DNA from: Galbibacter kalidii
Lineage (GTDB): Bacteria > Bacteroidota > Bacteroidia > Flavobacteriales > Flavobacteriaceae
Direction: 5' to 3'
Length of the DNA: 64,000 nucleotides
NCBI RefSeq assembly: GCF_026241135.1
Contig: NZ_JAPFGA010000004.1
Location: 1-64,000, forward strand
Shown here one piece after another: positions 7,968 through 16,713 of this stretch. A program made the position numbers and the translations under genes. The notes below the pieces were generated by a model, which was given only the letters and a program-made list of their open reading frames with translations, searched no databases and was not told where the DNA came from. Positions within the stretch are counted from its first letter, which is position 1. Each line of letters begins with the position of its first letter.

Positions 7968-8269
7968 TATCTTGATTTCAGTCTCATTTTGAAGTTGTGG
8001 GCGAGGGATTACTTTTAGCTCTTTTGTTTTTTTGGCTTTGACTTTTGCGTGGGGAAAAACAAATGTGCTAAAATGAGCGGTGGGCTTTTTCAGCTTGTGG
8101 TTAACTCGTTATATCATTCCAAATATAATAACTTAACGGCGGACATCAGTACTTTTTAGGTTTCTTTATAAATTCAAAAACTGATATAAATATAAACCAA
8201 AATCTCCCGATTATCTGAGGGGGGGCCTTTTTCAAAAGAAGTAAATTATGGAAACCCATAACCCCATAA
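7968..8269. other. Gene-free stretch with attC-like edge E
   Basis: No ORF worth calling is present. GGTTAAC at 8099-8105 followed by TCGTTATATCA repeats the cassette-edge sequence found at 1998 and 4106, and marks the right-hand limit of the recurring intercassette sequences. A run of G residues at 8219-8226 is unremarkable. Confidence 0.35.
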
Positions 8270-8299
8270 AACAAAAATGCCAACCTCATTGGACTGGCA
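8270..8299 (-). terminator. Terminator downstream of the IS3 transposase remnant
   Basis: TGCCA (8278-8282) and TGGCA (8295-8299) form a stem; read on the minus strand it is followed by TTTTTGTTTT. Confidence 0.5.
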
Positions 8300-8322
8300 A
8301 TATCATATAAGTGTAGCTTATT

Positions 8323-8877
8323 TCATTCAGAAATCACCAGCATCTTAAACTCTTTTTCTGCTTTTTCCATGATAAACCCCTGTTTTTTTGAGACATGTTT
8401 ATGAGTTTTCTCAAATCCCAAAGAACTTGTGTGCAGATTGAATTCTGTCTTTATAATACCATTTATGCGTTCGGCTATGGCATTTTCATATGGATCACCG
8501 TTTTCTGTCATGCTTATGGCAATCTTGTTCTTGAGCAATAACCCGACGTATTGAGGGGAACAGTATTGAGAGCCCCTATCGGAGTGGTGTATCATCGACT
8601 CTTTATACATTCTATTGTTAAGGGCCATTTGCAAAGCATCTATACAGCCCTGTGCCGTTAGGTCCATTCTAAAACTATAACCCATTATTTTTCTTGAATA
8701 AGCATCTGTTATTAAACTTAAATAGCCCCATTGATCAGCTATCCTGATATAGGTAATGTCACTGACCCAAACTTGCTCTGGCCGAATTATAGAAATATTT
8801 TTGATTAAATTTCCATACTTTTTTATCCAATGCCTTGAATTGGTAGTTATAGCCTTACGTTTTCGTTGTCTTACCAA
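8323..8877 (-). pseudogene. IS3-family OrfB transposase, broken
   Basis: This 184-aa frame contains the rve integrase core with all three catalytic acidic residues in context: VSDITYI, HHSDRGSQY, and ENAIAERINGIIKTE. The N-terminal HTH part is missing from the frame. Translated remnants such as a KLHHVLQDRLLSHGI-like segment are found in other frames upstream. After residue about 150 the family sequence (GFEKT...) runs into an unrelated tail (KKQGFIMEKAEKEFKMLVISE), so the C-terminus is also lost. It cannot be an active transposase. Confidence 0.75.
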
Positions 8878-9108
8878 TAAATTGTGATCCGACAGTAAAT
8901 GGAACTATGGTTATACCATGAGACAAAAGCCTGTCTTGTAAAACATGGTGCAGTTTACAGGTGCCCAACCGGGCAGGTCCTTCCTAATATCAATAACTTC
9001 CTGAAGGATGATATCCTCTTTGACTAAATTGCGCTCTTTCCGCAGATGGCATCATAGTAGGCATGCCTTGTTTTGCCAAACGACCGGCACAACAGACCTA
9101 TTCCTTGC

Positions 9109-9285
9109 TTAGGGAAGTCCTGTTTCATCTTTAAGACTGTTTGGCACCAGATTTTTTCTGATATCGATCTTGAGCTGTTCTTCGGTCACGTCAATCAGTG
9201 TGTTCAAGGCCTTGATCTTTAGTTCAGCCTCTTGTAAGGCTTTCTCCAAGGCCTCTTTGTCTGGTGATGGTTGTTGCTTTGCCAT
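9109..9285 (-). pseudogene. IS3 OrfA/OrfB junction fragment
   Basis: This 58-aa frame (MAKQQPSPDKEALEKALQEA...) is the coiled-coil part that normally joins the HTH of OrfA to OrfB in this IS3 group (ALNTLIDVTEEQLKIDIRK). It ends prematurely at a TAA. The continuation towards OrfB is only found in shifted frames. Confidence 0.55.
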
Positions 9286-9299
9286 TGGAGGTTGTGTTT

Positions 9300-9668
9300 C
9301 TATAAAAGATTAACTTTTTCTTTCTTAAAACGCAACAGCCAAGTCCTAATGGTTTTTTCTGTCTTGATACCGTAAGCTATTTGAGCTTCTTTAATAGTCA
9401 TTCGACCTTGCTCTATACCTGTAACAATGGTACGCTTTTGAAGATTGGTATAGCTTTTTCTTTTTAGGTTCTGGTGGTAATGTTCTGATCCGTATCGCTG
9501 CATCCAGCTAGCTAATGAACTCTTGCCTAGTCCATAAATCCGGTTGGCTTCCTTCCTTGGCAAACCCTCTTCAACTTCTTTGACAGTCTTTAAAATCAGT
9601 CGCTTATCATAACGCCCATTTTTGCTCGAACGATCAAAGTAGTTTTCTTGTTGACTTTTTGTTTGCAT
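9300..9668 (-). pseudogene. IS3-family OrfA-like HTH protein
   Basis: This 122-aa frame contains two helix-turn-helix-like segments: KTVKEVEEGLPRKEANRIYGL, then SSLASWMQRYG, and GRMTIKEAQIAYGI followed by KTIRTWLLRF. This is typical of IS3 OrfA proteins that recognise the terminal repeats. The frame itself is intact and starts about 40 bp inside the IS end, but the partner reading frames are broken, so it is only a relic of the element. Confidence 0.65.
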
Positions 9669-9764
9669 ACACTTGTTTTGTATATAGCTATTTCAGGACA
9701 AGACACAGTTATAAAACCATAACCAAGCGTCCGGAATATAGTGTGTTGGATATGTAGGATGATT

Positions 9765-9887
9765 TTATTCCAAATGAGGGCGGCTTTGAATGATATATTT
9801 AATGGTATAATTGAAAATTACAACTAAAACCCCGCCAACGATAAAAGCGAAGCCTGTTGCCCCACCTTTCAGCTTTCCGTTAAACAT
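9765..9887 (-). CDS. Possible small membrane peptide, uncertain
   Basis: A 40-aa frame begins MFNGKLKGGATGFAF and continues with one hydrophobic helix (IVGGVLVVIFNYTIKYII). The frame continues upstream without a natural start region. It may be the 3' end of a membrane-protein gene truncated by the neighbouring insertion. No family is recognised. Confidence 0.25.
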   Translation of the reverse strand: MFNGKLKGGATGFAFIVGGVLVVIFNYTIKYIIQSRPHLE

Positions 9888-10010
9888 ACGGTCAAATAAT
9901 AGGTAAATCACGACACATCTAAAAAGCCCGCTAGACGATTTGCAGTTAATTATAAAATGTAACATTCAAGAACTTTATTCGTCCTTAAAAGAAAGGAATA
10001 TTAAAAAATC

Positions 10011-11432
10011 ATGAATACAAAAATTAAATGTCTCTCTTTATTCATCTTTTCTATATTATTCACAAATTGTAGGACAGAACAAAAACAAGAGGTAAAAAAC
10101 GTATACAAACATTACCAAACTATTGATTCACTTATATCAAATTGCCACAATATTGGAATTTTCAATGGCAATGCAATAGTTTCAATAAAAGACACAACTG
10201 TTTATAACAAATCCTTTGGCTATATAGATGGTTCGGGTTCCGAAAAAATAGATAGCTCTTCTATTTATAGCATTGGCTCAATTGCAAAAGAATTCAATGC
10301 GATTTCTATAATGATTTTAGCCGAAAAGCAGCTTCTTGACATTAACGATTCCATTGATAAATTTAATCTTGGATTACCTGAATGGTCTAAACAAATAAAA
10401 ATTAAACACCTTTTGTCCTACTCGTCAGGATTGCCCGGAATCGATTATGAAAATTCACATAATAACAAGGATGTTTATAATAATTTAAAATCACTACAAA
10501 AACTAGACTTTGAGCCTGGAACGAGCTATAATTATAATAACAACAGTATTTTTCTGCAGCGACGAATAATAGAAAAAGTATCAGGTCAAAAATTTGAGGA
10601 TTTCGTAACTGAAAATATTATAAAACCGCTAGAACTTAAAAGTGCTGTTTTTGACCCAGATTCAAGCAACAAACATCTGGTTAAGGCATTTAATAATGAA
10701 AATAAAAATGATAAAACAGAAAGAAGTCCAATTACCGGCTGGGTACACTTATCGAATAGCGATTTACATAACTATTTGATTTCCCTACATAGTGGTAAAA
10801 TAATATCGAAAGAATCACTTCTTATTCTTGCCCATACTAATTTTCAAGGAAAGCAATCCTCATTGGGTCGTTGTGAATTAAATGACAATCAAATTATAAC
10901 ACATTACCATCAAGGGTCATCCTACAACTTTGAGGCGTTGCTATATGCTAATTCAACATTGGGGTTATCCATAACAATGACAACTAATAACAAAAACTTT
11001 AAACTCGGGGAAATTGCAGATGCCATTGAAAATATCATACAGGACAAACCATTTGAAATGCCTAAAAAGTCCGTTTATTTAACAATCCGTGAAAAATGTT
11101 ATGACAATGTGGATGAAGGAATTAGCTATTATTACGAATTAAAAAATCAATTTCCTGACGACTATAATTTCTCAAACCCATCTGAATTAGCCAGAGTTGG
11201 ATATAAGCTGATTGAAAAAGACCAGATTAAAGACGCTATTAAGATTTTTAAACTTCTAGTAAAAGAATTTCCAGATGAACCCTATGCCTATGATAGTTTA
11301 GGAGAAGCATATTTTATAGATAAACAATACGATTTGGCATTATCCAATTACAAAAAGGCCATAGCGCTAGGTGGCACCAACGGGAATGCGAAAAAAATGG
11401 TGGATGAAATAGAAAAAGTAAAGGGTAAATAA
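10011..11432 (+). CDS. Serine hydrolase (beta-lactamase/DD-peptidase fold) with C-terminal TPR, paralogue 1
   Basis: This 473-aa lipoprotein (lipobox TNC near residue 20) has a class C beta-lactamase-like catalytic domain. S90-I-A-K93 is the SxxK nucleophile motif, Y175-N-N177 the YxN motif and HQG (near residue 305) the third motif. A TPR segment at the C-terminus (AYDSLGEAYFIDKQYDLALSNY) follows. Such proteins hydrolyse esters, peptides or D-amino-acid bonds in the periplasm; nothing points to antibiotic resistance. It is followed 62 bp later by a paralogue whose last 137 bp are almost identical at the DNA level. Confidence 0.75.
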   Translation: MNTKIKCLSLFIFSILFTNCRTEQKQEVKNVYKHYQTIDSLISNCHNIGIFNGNAIVSIKDTTVYNKSFGYIDGSGSEKIDSSSIYSIGSIAKEFNAISIMILAEKQLLDINDSIDKFNLGLPEWSKQIKIKHLLSYSSGLPGIDYENSHNNKDVYNNLKSLQKLDFEPGTSYNYNNNSIFLQRRIIEKVSGQKFEDFVTENIIKPLELKSAVFDPDSSNKHLVKAFNNENKNDKTERSPITGWVHLSNSDLHNYLISLHSGKIISKESLLILAHTNFQGKQSSLGRCELNDNQIITHYHQGSSYNFEALLYANSTLGLSITMTTNNKNFKLGEIADAIENIIQDKPFEMPKKSVYLTIREKCYDNVDEGISYYYELKNQFPDDYNFSNPSELARVGYKLIEKDQIKDAIKIFKLLVKEFPDEPYAYDSLGEAYFIDKQYDLALSNYKKAIALGGTNGNAKKMVDEIEKVKGK

Positions 11433-11437
11433 CTGGC
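11301..11437 (+). repeat. Direct repeat, copy 1: 3' end of serine hydrolase 1
   Basis: These 137 bp cover the TPR-encoding end plus the stop codon and a few bases beyond. They match 12770-12906 with only about six differences. Confidence 0.85.
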
Positions 11438-11494
11438 TACAGCATTCATCAATTCAATCTGTCATTAAAACAAAAATTAATCAAAGTTCATCAA

Positions 11495-12901
11495 ATGAAA
11501 GCAACCATATTCCTTACAACTTTAATTGTCTTTTTAACCCAAATCAGCATTGCACAAAATTTTAACCACGCCAAATTAGACAATTATTTTGACGCCCTTG
11601 AAACTAATGACCTGTTTATGGGAAGTGTTGCCGTTTCCCAAAACGGAGAAATCATTTATACGAAATCCGTAGGGTTTTCGGATTTCGAAAATAAAGTTAA
11701 GGCCAATGAGAACTCTAAGTACAGAATTGGGTCAATTACCAAAACGTTTACCTCAGTCTTAACACTGAAAGCAGTTGAGGGGAAAAAACTTACCCTGGAC
11801 CAAACCATTGAGAACTATTTCCCCACCATCAAAAATTCGAATAAAATCACCATAAAACATTTGCTTAGTCATCGGAGCGGAATACATAATTTCACTAGTA
11901 ATGAAAATTATCGAACCTGGGATAGACAAAGCAAAACGGAAAGGGAAATGGTCGAAATCATTACTAAAGGAGGTAGTGATTTTGAGCCTGGAAGTAAAAC
12001 AGTGTATAGTAATTCAAATTATGTTTTACTGACCTACATTTTGGAAAAAACATTTAAAAAGCCTTATTCAGCGCTTTTAAAAACTTACATCACAGAACCT
12101 GTTGGGTTAAAAAGCACCTTTTTTGGCAAAAAAATCAATACGGATAACAATGAATGTAAATCTTATAAGTTTGTCGATAATTGGAAGGCGGAATCGGAAA
12201 CGGATATTTCCATTCCTCTGGGCGCGGGCGGAATCGTATCGACATCAAAGGATCTGGTAAAATTCAGTGATGCTTTGTTTAACGGAAAGCTCCTGAGTGC
12301 TAAAAGTCTGGAATTAATGAAAACTTATAGTTTAGGGCTTTTTCAGGGGAAACTCAATAATAAAACCAGTTTTGGGCACAATGGGGCGATTGATGCTTTT
12401 ACTTCTTTATTCAGTTATTTTCCCGAAGAGAGCATTTCCTTTGCCTTGACATCAAACGGAAAAAACTATGATAATATCGATATACTGAAAACGGTATTAA
12501 ATGCTATTTACAGTAAGTCTTATGAAGTACCTAAAAAATCCATTTACTTGGAAATAAGTGGGAAAGTTATCCAGGACGTATCGATAGGTATTGAATCTTA
12601 CCTTTCATTGAAAAAAGAACACCCTGACGAATATGATTTTGACAACTCCAACGAACTGAACAGACTTGGTTATGTCTTGTTAGAATTAGACAAAAATCAA
12701 TCCGCTATCGAAATTTTTAAATTAGCTACGACTGAATTTCTAGAAAATGCAAACTTATTTGACAGTCTGGGAGAAGCATATTTTATAGACAAACAATACG
12801 ATTTGGCATTATCCAATTACAAAAAGGCCATAGTGCTAGGCGGCACCAACGGGAATGCGAAAAAAATGGTGGATAAAATTGAAAAAGTAAAGGGTAAATA
12901 A
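11495..12901 (+). CDS. Serine hydrolase (beta-lactamase fold) with C-terminal TPR, paralogue 2
   Basis: This 468-aa protein has a signal peptide (MKATIFLTTLIVFLTQISIAQ), with no lipobox, unlike its neighbour. Catalytic motifs are S80-I-T-K83, Y171-S-N173 and FGHNGAIDAF. The C-terminal TPR is shared with paralogue 1. The catalytic domains are clearly diverged, while the last 45 codons and the bases after the stop match closely. It is probably a periplasmic hydrolase, co-transcribed with the upstream gene. Confidence 0.75.
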   Translation: MKATIFLTTLIVFLTQISIAQNFNHAKLDNYFDALETNDLFMGSVAVSQNGEIIYTKSVGFSDFENKVKANENSKYRIGSITKTFTSVLTLKAVEGKKLTLDQTIENYFPTIKNSNKITIKHLLSHRSGIHNFTSNENYRTWDRQSKTEREMVEIITKGGSDFEPGSKTVYSNSNYVLLTYILEKTFKKPYSALLKTYITEPVGLKSTFFGKKINTDNNECKSYKFVDNWKAESETDISIPLGAGGIVSTSKDLVKFSDALFNGKLLSAKSLELMKTYSLGLFQGKLNNKTSFGHNGAIDAFTSLFSYFPEESISFALTSNGKNYDNIDILKTVLNAIYSKSYEVPKKSIYLEISGKVIQDVSIGIESYLSLKKEHPDEYDFDNSNELNRLGYVLLELDKNQSAIEIFKLATTEFLENANLFDSLGEAYFIDKQYDLALSNYKKAIVLGGTNGNAKKMVDKIEKVKGK

Positions 12902-12906
12902 CTGGC
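12770..12906 (+). repeat. Direct repeat, copy 2: 3' end of serine hydrolase 2
   Basis: Partner of 11301-11437; upstream of it the two genes diverge quickly. Confidence 0.85.
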
Positions 12907-13166
12907 CTTTATTCATACTCCTTATATTTTAAGGTTACATAGCCTTCACGACAACTTTTAAGAAGACTATATTTTAATAACTAATCATATCGGTTTGTGT
13001 ATCTTCTGTCTAATCTTGTGTTGGAGGATAAGGAAAAGTTACAGTTGGAATTGCAGGAGTTGGATGGGAGTAGGAAAATTACCTTAAAGCATTAATTCCT
13101 TTTCATTACATTTAATTTATATTCTGAGATTAAACTATATCTGCAATAGTCGTTAATATTCAATGT
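12907..13166. other. Intergenic stretch with a short orphan reading-frame tail
   Basis: It is AT-rich and contains no full gene. At about 13020-13095 a short plus-strand frame reads LEDKEKLQLELQELDGSRK and ends in LKH-stop, which looks like the tail of a lost coding sequence. Confidence 0.3.
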
Positions 13167-13875
13167 ATGCTAAAATGTAATCTACATCCAAATAAAAAAC
13201 ATCTTGATTGTATAGAGCGATGGTTAATTGATGAAAAGGATACAACTAATCAAGGGTTTTATTGTAATTGGAATATAATCTTACAGGCATTTGCAGAAAA
13301 AAGAATGAGTGTAATTACAGATAATAATGCTATCGGATTTGTGGTTTATCAAATGTATGATTTTATGGCTGTGATTGATATTATCGAAATAAAACCATCT
13401 GAACGAGAAAAAGGCTTTGCTAAGAAGTTAATTAAAGAAACTTTGCGGTTTTTCAAGTCAAAAGGAGTATTAGTTGTACAATTATTTTGTTCGCCTGAAA
13501 ATTCTGAACCATTTTGGAAAAAAAATTGGCTTTTTGAATTTTCCTGAAATTCCCCATCAATCAAGGATTAATATGTATAATCCTCTTATTGATACGGCGG
13601 CTCCTTCCCACAAAGAAAATACAGAATCAGTAATCAGGCTATGGAACTGTGAACCCTATCAAGCAAGAGGTGTTAAACCAAAATGGAGGTGGGAGTTAAG
13701 TTTCTTAGAGGATGAAAAAACATTGACTAAACCAATAATATTCCCAGTTTATAGGGATTGGTAAATTGAATTAACCCTACCTGATAGAAATAATATATTA
13801 GACAAAATCAAATATTGTGGAATAGATTTGGCTGACTATGGCGGTTTTATGGTAATCCGGCATATCAATATTTGA
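13167..13875 (+). pseudogene. GNAT-family N-acetyltransferase, frameshifted and stop-interrupted
   Basis: The first frame (13167-13547) carries the GNAT core: VIDIIEIKPSEREKGFAKKLIKETLRFF (motif A, acetyl-CoA loop) and VVQLFCSPENSEPFWKK (motif B). At an eight-A run (about 13516-13523) the frame shifts to +1, where it continues GFLNFPEIP...FPVYRDW. It then meets TAA at 13762-13764 and reads on in the same frame as IELTLPDRNNILDKIKYCG to a TGA at 13873. One homopolymer indel and one nonsense change therefore break a gene of about 235 codons. Confidence 0.65.
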
Positions 13876-14009
13876 AAAAACTTCTGTTCCTCTTTAATAC
13901 AAAAAACTTTACTGAAGCTTTAATTTTCCTCAAATATTTATCAATTTAAACCATTTTACTTTAAATAAAATGAAAAGGGGTAAATGTTTTACCTGAGCAG
14001 ACTTTAGGG
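13876..14009. other. Short gene-free stretch at left island boundary
   Basis: AT-rich, with no gene or repeat visible. It is outside the island, beyond the terminator that follows the tRNA remnant. Confidence 0.3.
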
Positions 14010-14043
14010 TATTAAAAAAGGGCTTCAATCTCTTGAAACCCTT
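14010..14043 (-). terminator. Rho-independent terminator beyond the tRNA-fMet remnant
   Basis: The stem AAGGG..TTCAA / TTGAA..CCCTT (14018-14043) is followed on the minus strand by TTTTTTAATAC. It probably is the original terminator of the tRNA-fMet transcript, displaced by insertion of the island. Confidence 0.65.
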
Positions 14044-14052
14044 GTCATTGCT

Positions 14053-14080
14053 AGTAGCGGGGACTGGACTCGAACCAGCG
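14053..14080 (-). repeat. Left attachment repeat of the island (att, tRNA-fMet 3' end)
   Basis: These 28 bp are identical to 27249-27276 and correspond to the T-arm and acceptor 3' strand of tRNA-fMet, minus strand. Next to it (to about 14110) is a distorted anticodon-arm-like piece with GGGCTCATA and a small inserted palindrome (CCGCC..GGCGG), so this is a tRNA pseudogene fragment rather than a functional tRNA. Confidence 0.75.
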
Positions 14081-14109
14081 TCCGCCTTTGGGCGGATATG
14101 AGCCCTCCT

Positions 14110-14599
14110 TATATATTTTGTCACAAACCCTTTTAAAAACAAAAAAGAGTGACCATTTCTGATTACTCTTTCTTTAGTAGCCTTGACAGAACAATTTTCG
14201 AATCATTTTATTGATGATTTAAAAAAACTAACAAATGAAAATGATAGCTAAACATTGATTATTAACATATTACAAACAAAAAAGTAATAATTGATTAAAA
14301 ATCAAATCAAGCCTAAAGCTTCGGTTCGAACTTTTTCAAAACCATACTTCTATTGTCTGTTGAAAATTTTAATATATCGTTAGACTCTTCAATAATCCAT
14401 TGATCTTTATCAATTAATTCCTTTAGTATATTTTGTTACTCCTGTGTTAATAGAGAATCTATATTTCTATTTTCTGTTAAAAGTAAACCAAAAGAATATA
14501 CTACTATACTACTCATCGAATGGGACAGGTATAGCCGAAAAGCTTCAGGTACTTATTTCAAAAGGAATGTAATAACCAATCACTAAAGTCTTACCAGTA
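14110..14599. other. Decayed left end of the island
   Basis: No intact gene is present. On the minus strand, 14317-14475 translate as a broken small protein (ILKELIDKDQWIIEESNDILKF, with an in-frame stop before it). Positions 14480-14537 on the plus strand are a degenerate copy of recombinase codons found at 25621-25679 (shared stretches AAGTAAACCAAAAGAA and ATGGGACAGGT). These are relics of earlier recombinase or cargo genes. Confidence 0.5.
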
Positions 14600-14626
14600 T
14601 TTCTACAAAATTAATTACGTACTTTG
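14600..14626 (+). promoter_or_regulatory. Shared island promoter motif, copy 1 (two-component genes)
   Basis: TTTCTACAAAATT (14600-14612) is followed, 20 bp from its start, by the -7-like box TACTTTG (14620-14626). The ATG at 14635 is only 9 bp further, so the transcript would be nearly leaderless. Related copies precede the SOD and DUF5916 genes, which suggests the response regulator controls its own promoter. Confidence 0.6.
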
Positions 14627-14634
14627 TTTCCATT

Positions 14635-15318
14635 ATGAAACTGTTGATTGTAGAAGACGAACCGGAATTACTTCACAGCCTGGAAGAATTTGCGTCCAAG
14701 GAAGACTTTATGTACGATTCCGCTGCAGGATACCAGTCGGCTATGGAACGTATTTCGCTCTACGATTACGACTGTATTATCCTCGACATCAATCTTCCTG
14801 ATGGGAATGGTTTCGATTTGCTGAAAATCCTTCACCACGAAGGTAAGACAGATGGTGTGATCATACTTTCTGCCCGCCATTCCTTGGATGATAAGTTAAA
14901 AGGATTGGAGCTCGGAGCCGACGATTACCTCACCAAGCCGTTCTATTTTTCGGAACTCAATGCCCGGATCAAGGCCATTATCCGAAGAAAACAGTTTAAA
15001 ACCAGTAATGTTGTTCGTTTTGCCAACTTGGTGATCGACCCGGATCAATATCTGGCAGGTATCGATGACCTCAAAAAACCCATCTCCCTCACCAAAAAGG
15101 AATATGCCATTCTTGCCCACTTGGTCAGTAACCATAAACGGGTCATCACAAAAGTAGCCCTGGCCGAATATATCTGGGGGGACTATGTGGACGAAGCACA
15201 GAGTTTTGATTTTCTTTTTTCCCAGATCAGGAACTTAAAACGCAAATTAAAAAAAGCCGGTGCCCAAGTGGAAATCCATAATATCTACGGGGTAGGATAC
15301 CAAATCAAATCGATATGA
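14635..15318 (+). CDS. OmpR/PhoB-family response regulator
   Basis: This 227-aa protein has a receiver domain at residues 1-118 with acidic pocket E7-D8 (LIVEDEPE), phosphoacceptor D51 (CIILDINLPDGNG) and the conserved lysine in DDYLTKPF. A winged-helix domain covers about 130-227 (PISLTKKEYAILAHLVSNH, then IHNIYGVGYQI). It forms a two-component system with the kinase encoded 4 bp into its 3' end. It is the first gene of the island cargo and carries the same upstream motif as two other cargo promoters, so it is their most likely direct regulator. Confidence 0.92.
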   Translation: MKLLIVEDEPELLHSLEEFASKEDFMYDSAAGYQSAMERISLYDYDCIILDINLPDGNGFDLLKILHHEGKTDGVIILSARHSLDDKLKGLELGADDYLTKPFYFSELNARIKAIIRRKQFKTSNVVRFANLVIDPDQYLAGIDDLKKPISLTKKEYAILAHLVSNHKRVITKVALAEYIWGDYVDEAQSFDFLFSQIRNLKRKLKKAGAQVEIHNIYGVGYQIKSI

Positions 15319-16613
15319 AGCTGCTTACCTATACTTCCCGTATTCAACTTGTTCTCTTCCTGATCCTCTTTGGAATCTTTTCGGTGCTGTTCTTCCTGGT
15401 ATTGAGTTGGAATGTCCTCCAAAATGTAGATGAGGTATTGTTTAACCGGAAAATGAACCTTTTAGCGTACCTGGAGGAAAATCCCCGGGCGCCCTTTGCG
15501 GAAGACAACCCTCTGGACGATTTTACTTTTTATCCCATAGATCAGGAAACCTTTCAAAAAGGAAAGGAGGTATATACAGACACCCTCGTTTACGAACCGG
15601 TAGATGACGAACTGGACGAATACCGTAAACTCAGCACCTATGTAAAACTACATGGAAACTATTACAGGCTGGAGATTGTAAAACCCCATCTGGAAGTAAC
15701 GGAAATAATAAGTACCATCGCCATTACCCTGGGAGGATTGCTCCTGGGAATGACTTTGTGTTACTATTTGTCGCAACGCTTTATATCCAAAAAGATATGG
15801 AACCCTTTCTATGAAATGCTGCAGAAATTGAGGCATTATCGGCTGGATAAACAGCAAATACCTGTCCTCTCCCCTTCCCGAATTGATGAATTTCAAACCC
15901 TTCGGGATGCAATCACAGAACTGATGCAAAAAAACAAAGAAGTATTTGACAGCCAAAAACAGTTTATCGAAAATGCTTCCCATGAAATGCAGACACCACT
16001 ATCGGTTATCCAGTCCCAATTGGAAACATTGATCGGACAAGCCGGTCTTACCAAAAAGCAGGCTTCCATCATAGAAGGTATCATCGGCTCTACGCAACGA
16101 TTAAAAAAACTAAACAAAACCCTCCTGCTTTTGTCCAAAATTGAGAACAGGCAATTTCTTTTGGGAGATAAGATCAATATCCGTGAAATTATTGATCGGT
16201 TACTTGAATTTTACGACGAACAAAAAGCAGCGCTGAAAATTGACGTTACGATTGAACCACACAATGATCCTATCGTGCAGGGAAATACCATACTTACTGA
16301 AATCTTGGTTCAGAACCTCCTTAAAAATGCGTTTCTGCATAATATCCAGGACGGAACGATAATCATTTCCTTAACACAGGATACCATGACCATTGCCAAC
16401 ACAGGTCCAACAGAGTCAAAATCGGACAAAATGCCAACAATGGAGAAAGAAAAACTTTTCAACCGTTTTTACAAGCAGTCCGGTAACCCTGACACTTGGG
16501 GACTCGGATTGGCCATTGTCCGGAAAATAGCACAGGTCAGTGACTGGAAGGTAAGCTATCATCAACAAAAAGAATTACATGTATTTACAGTATATTTTGA
16601 AAGTACTTCTTAG
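15315..16613 (+). CDS. Sensor histidine kinase
   Basis: This 432-aa membrane kinase has TM1 (about residues 11-32), a periplasmic loop of about 100 residues rich in acidic residues (33-128), and TM2 (about 131-152). The dimerisation/phosphoacceptor helix contains H223 (FIENASHEMQTPLS). HATPase motifs follow: N box LVQNLLKNAFLHN and G2 box WGLGLAIVRK. No PAS domain is visible. The acidic sensor loop (DDELDEYRK, AEDNPLDD) might bind a cation, but the signal is unknown. The start overlaps the regulator stop by 4 bp, indicating translational coupling. Confidence 0.92.
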   Translation: MKLLTYTSRIQLVLFLILFGIFSVLFFLVLSWNVLQNVDEVLFNRKMNLLAYLEENPRAPFAEDNPLDDFTFYPIDQETFQKGKEVYTDTLVYEPVDDELDEYRKLSTYVKLHGNYYRLEIVKPHLEVTEIISTIAITLGGLLLGMTLCYYLSQRFISKKIWNPFYEMLQKLRHYRLDKQQIPVLSPSRIDEFQTLRDAITELMQKNKEVFDSQKQFIENASHEMQTPLSVIQSQLETLIGQAGLTKKQASIIEGIIGSTQRLKKLNKTLLLLSKIENRQFLLGDKINIREIIDRLLEFYDEQKAALKIDVTIEPHNDPIVQGNTILTEILVQNLLKNAFLHNIQDGTIIISLTQDTMTIANTGPTESKSDKMPTMEKEKLFNRFYKQSGNPDTWGLGLAIVRKIAQVSDWKVSYHQQKELHVFTVYFESTS

Positions 16614-16661
16614 GAACCTAAAACCTTTAAATCTGAAAGCCTTTGGGTTTTTCTTCCCAAC

Positions 16662-16690
16662 TTTCTACAGAATTGTACCATAGTTTTATG
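16662..16690 (+). promoter_or_regulatory. Shared island promoter motif, copy 2 (SOD-chrA unit)
   Basis: TTTCTACAGAATT (16662-16674) is followed 19 bp from its start by TAGTTTTATG (16681-16690). Spacing and sequence match the copy before the DUF5916 gene. It starts 49 bp after the kinase stop. Confidence 0.6.
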
Positions 16691-16713
16691 GTTGTTATTT
16701 AAAAAACTAAATC

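Larger units (their letters stand above)
8323..9710 (-). mobile_element. Degenerate IS3-family insertion sequence
   Basis: The order on the minus strand is an OrfA-like HTH protein, a frame-broken middle, and an OrfB integrase core. The right end reads (minus strand) TGTGTCTTGTCCTGAAATAG about 40 bp before the OrfA ATG, consistent with an IS3-family terminal repeat. The left end is replaced by unrelated sequence, so both terminal repeats are not present. Frameshifts across 8878-9299 show the element is dead. Confidence 0.75.

Noticed and set aside
10011-12901. Antibiotic-resistance beta-lactamases
   Set aside because: The fold is shared, but the third motif is HxG and a TPR tail is present, as in periplasmic hydrolases of this superfamily; no resistance context.
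14053-14125. Second functional tRNA-fMet
   Set aside because: Only the T-arm and acceptor 3' side are intact; the anticodon arm is distorted and the 5' half is absent.
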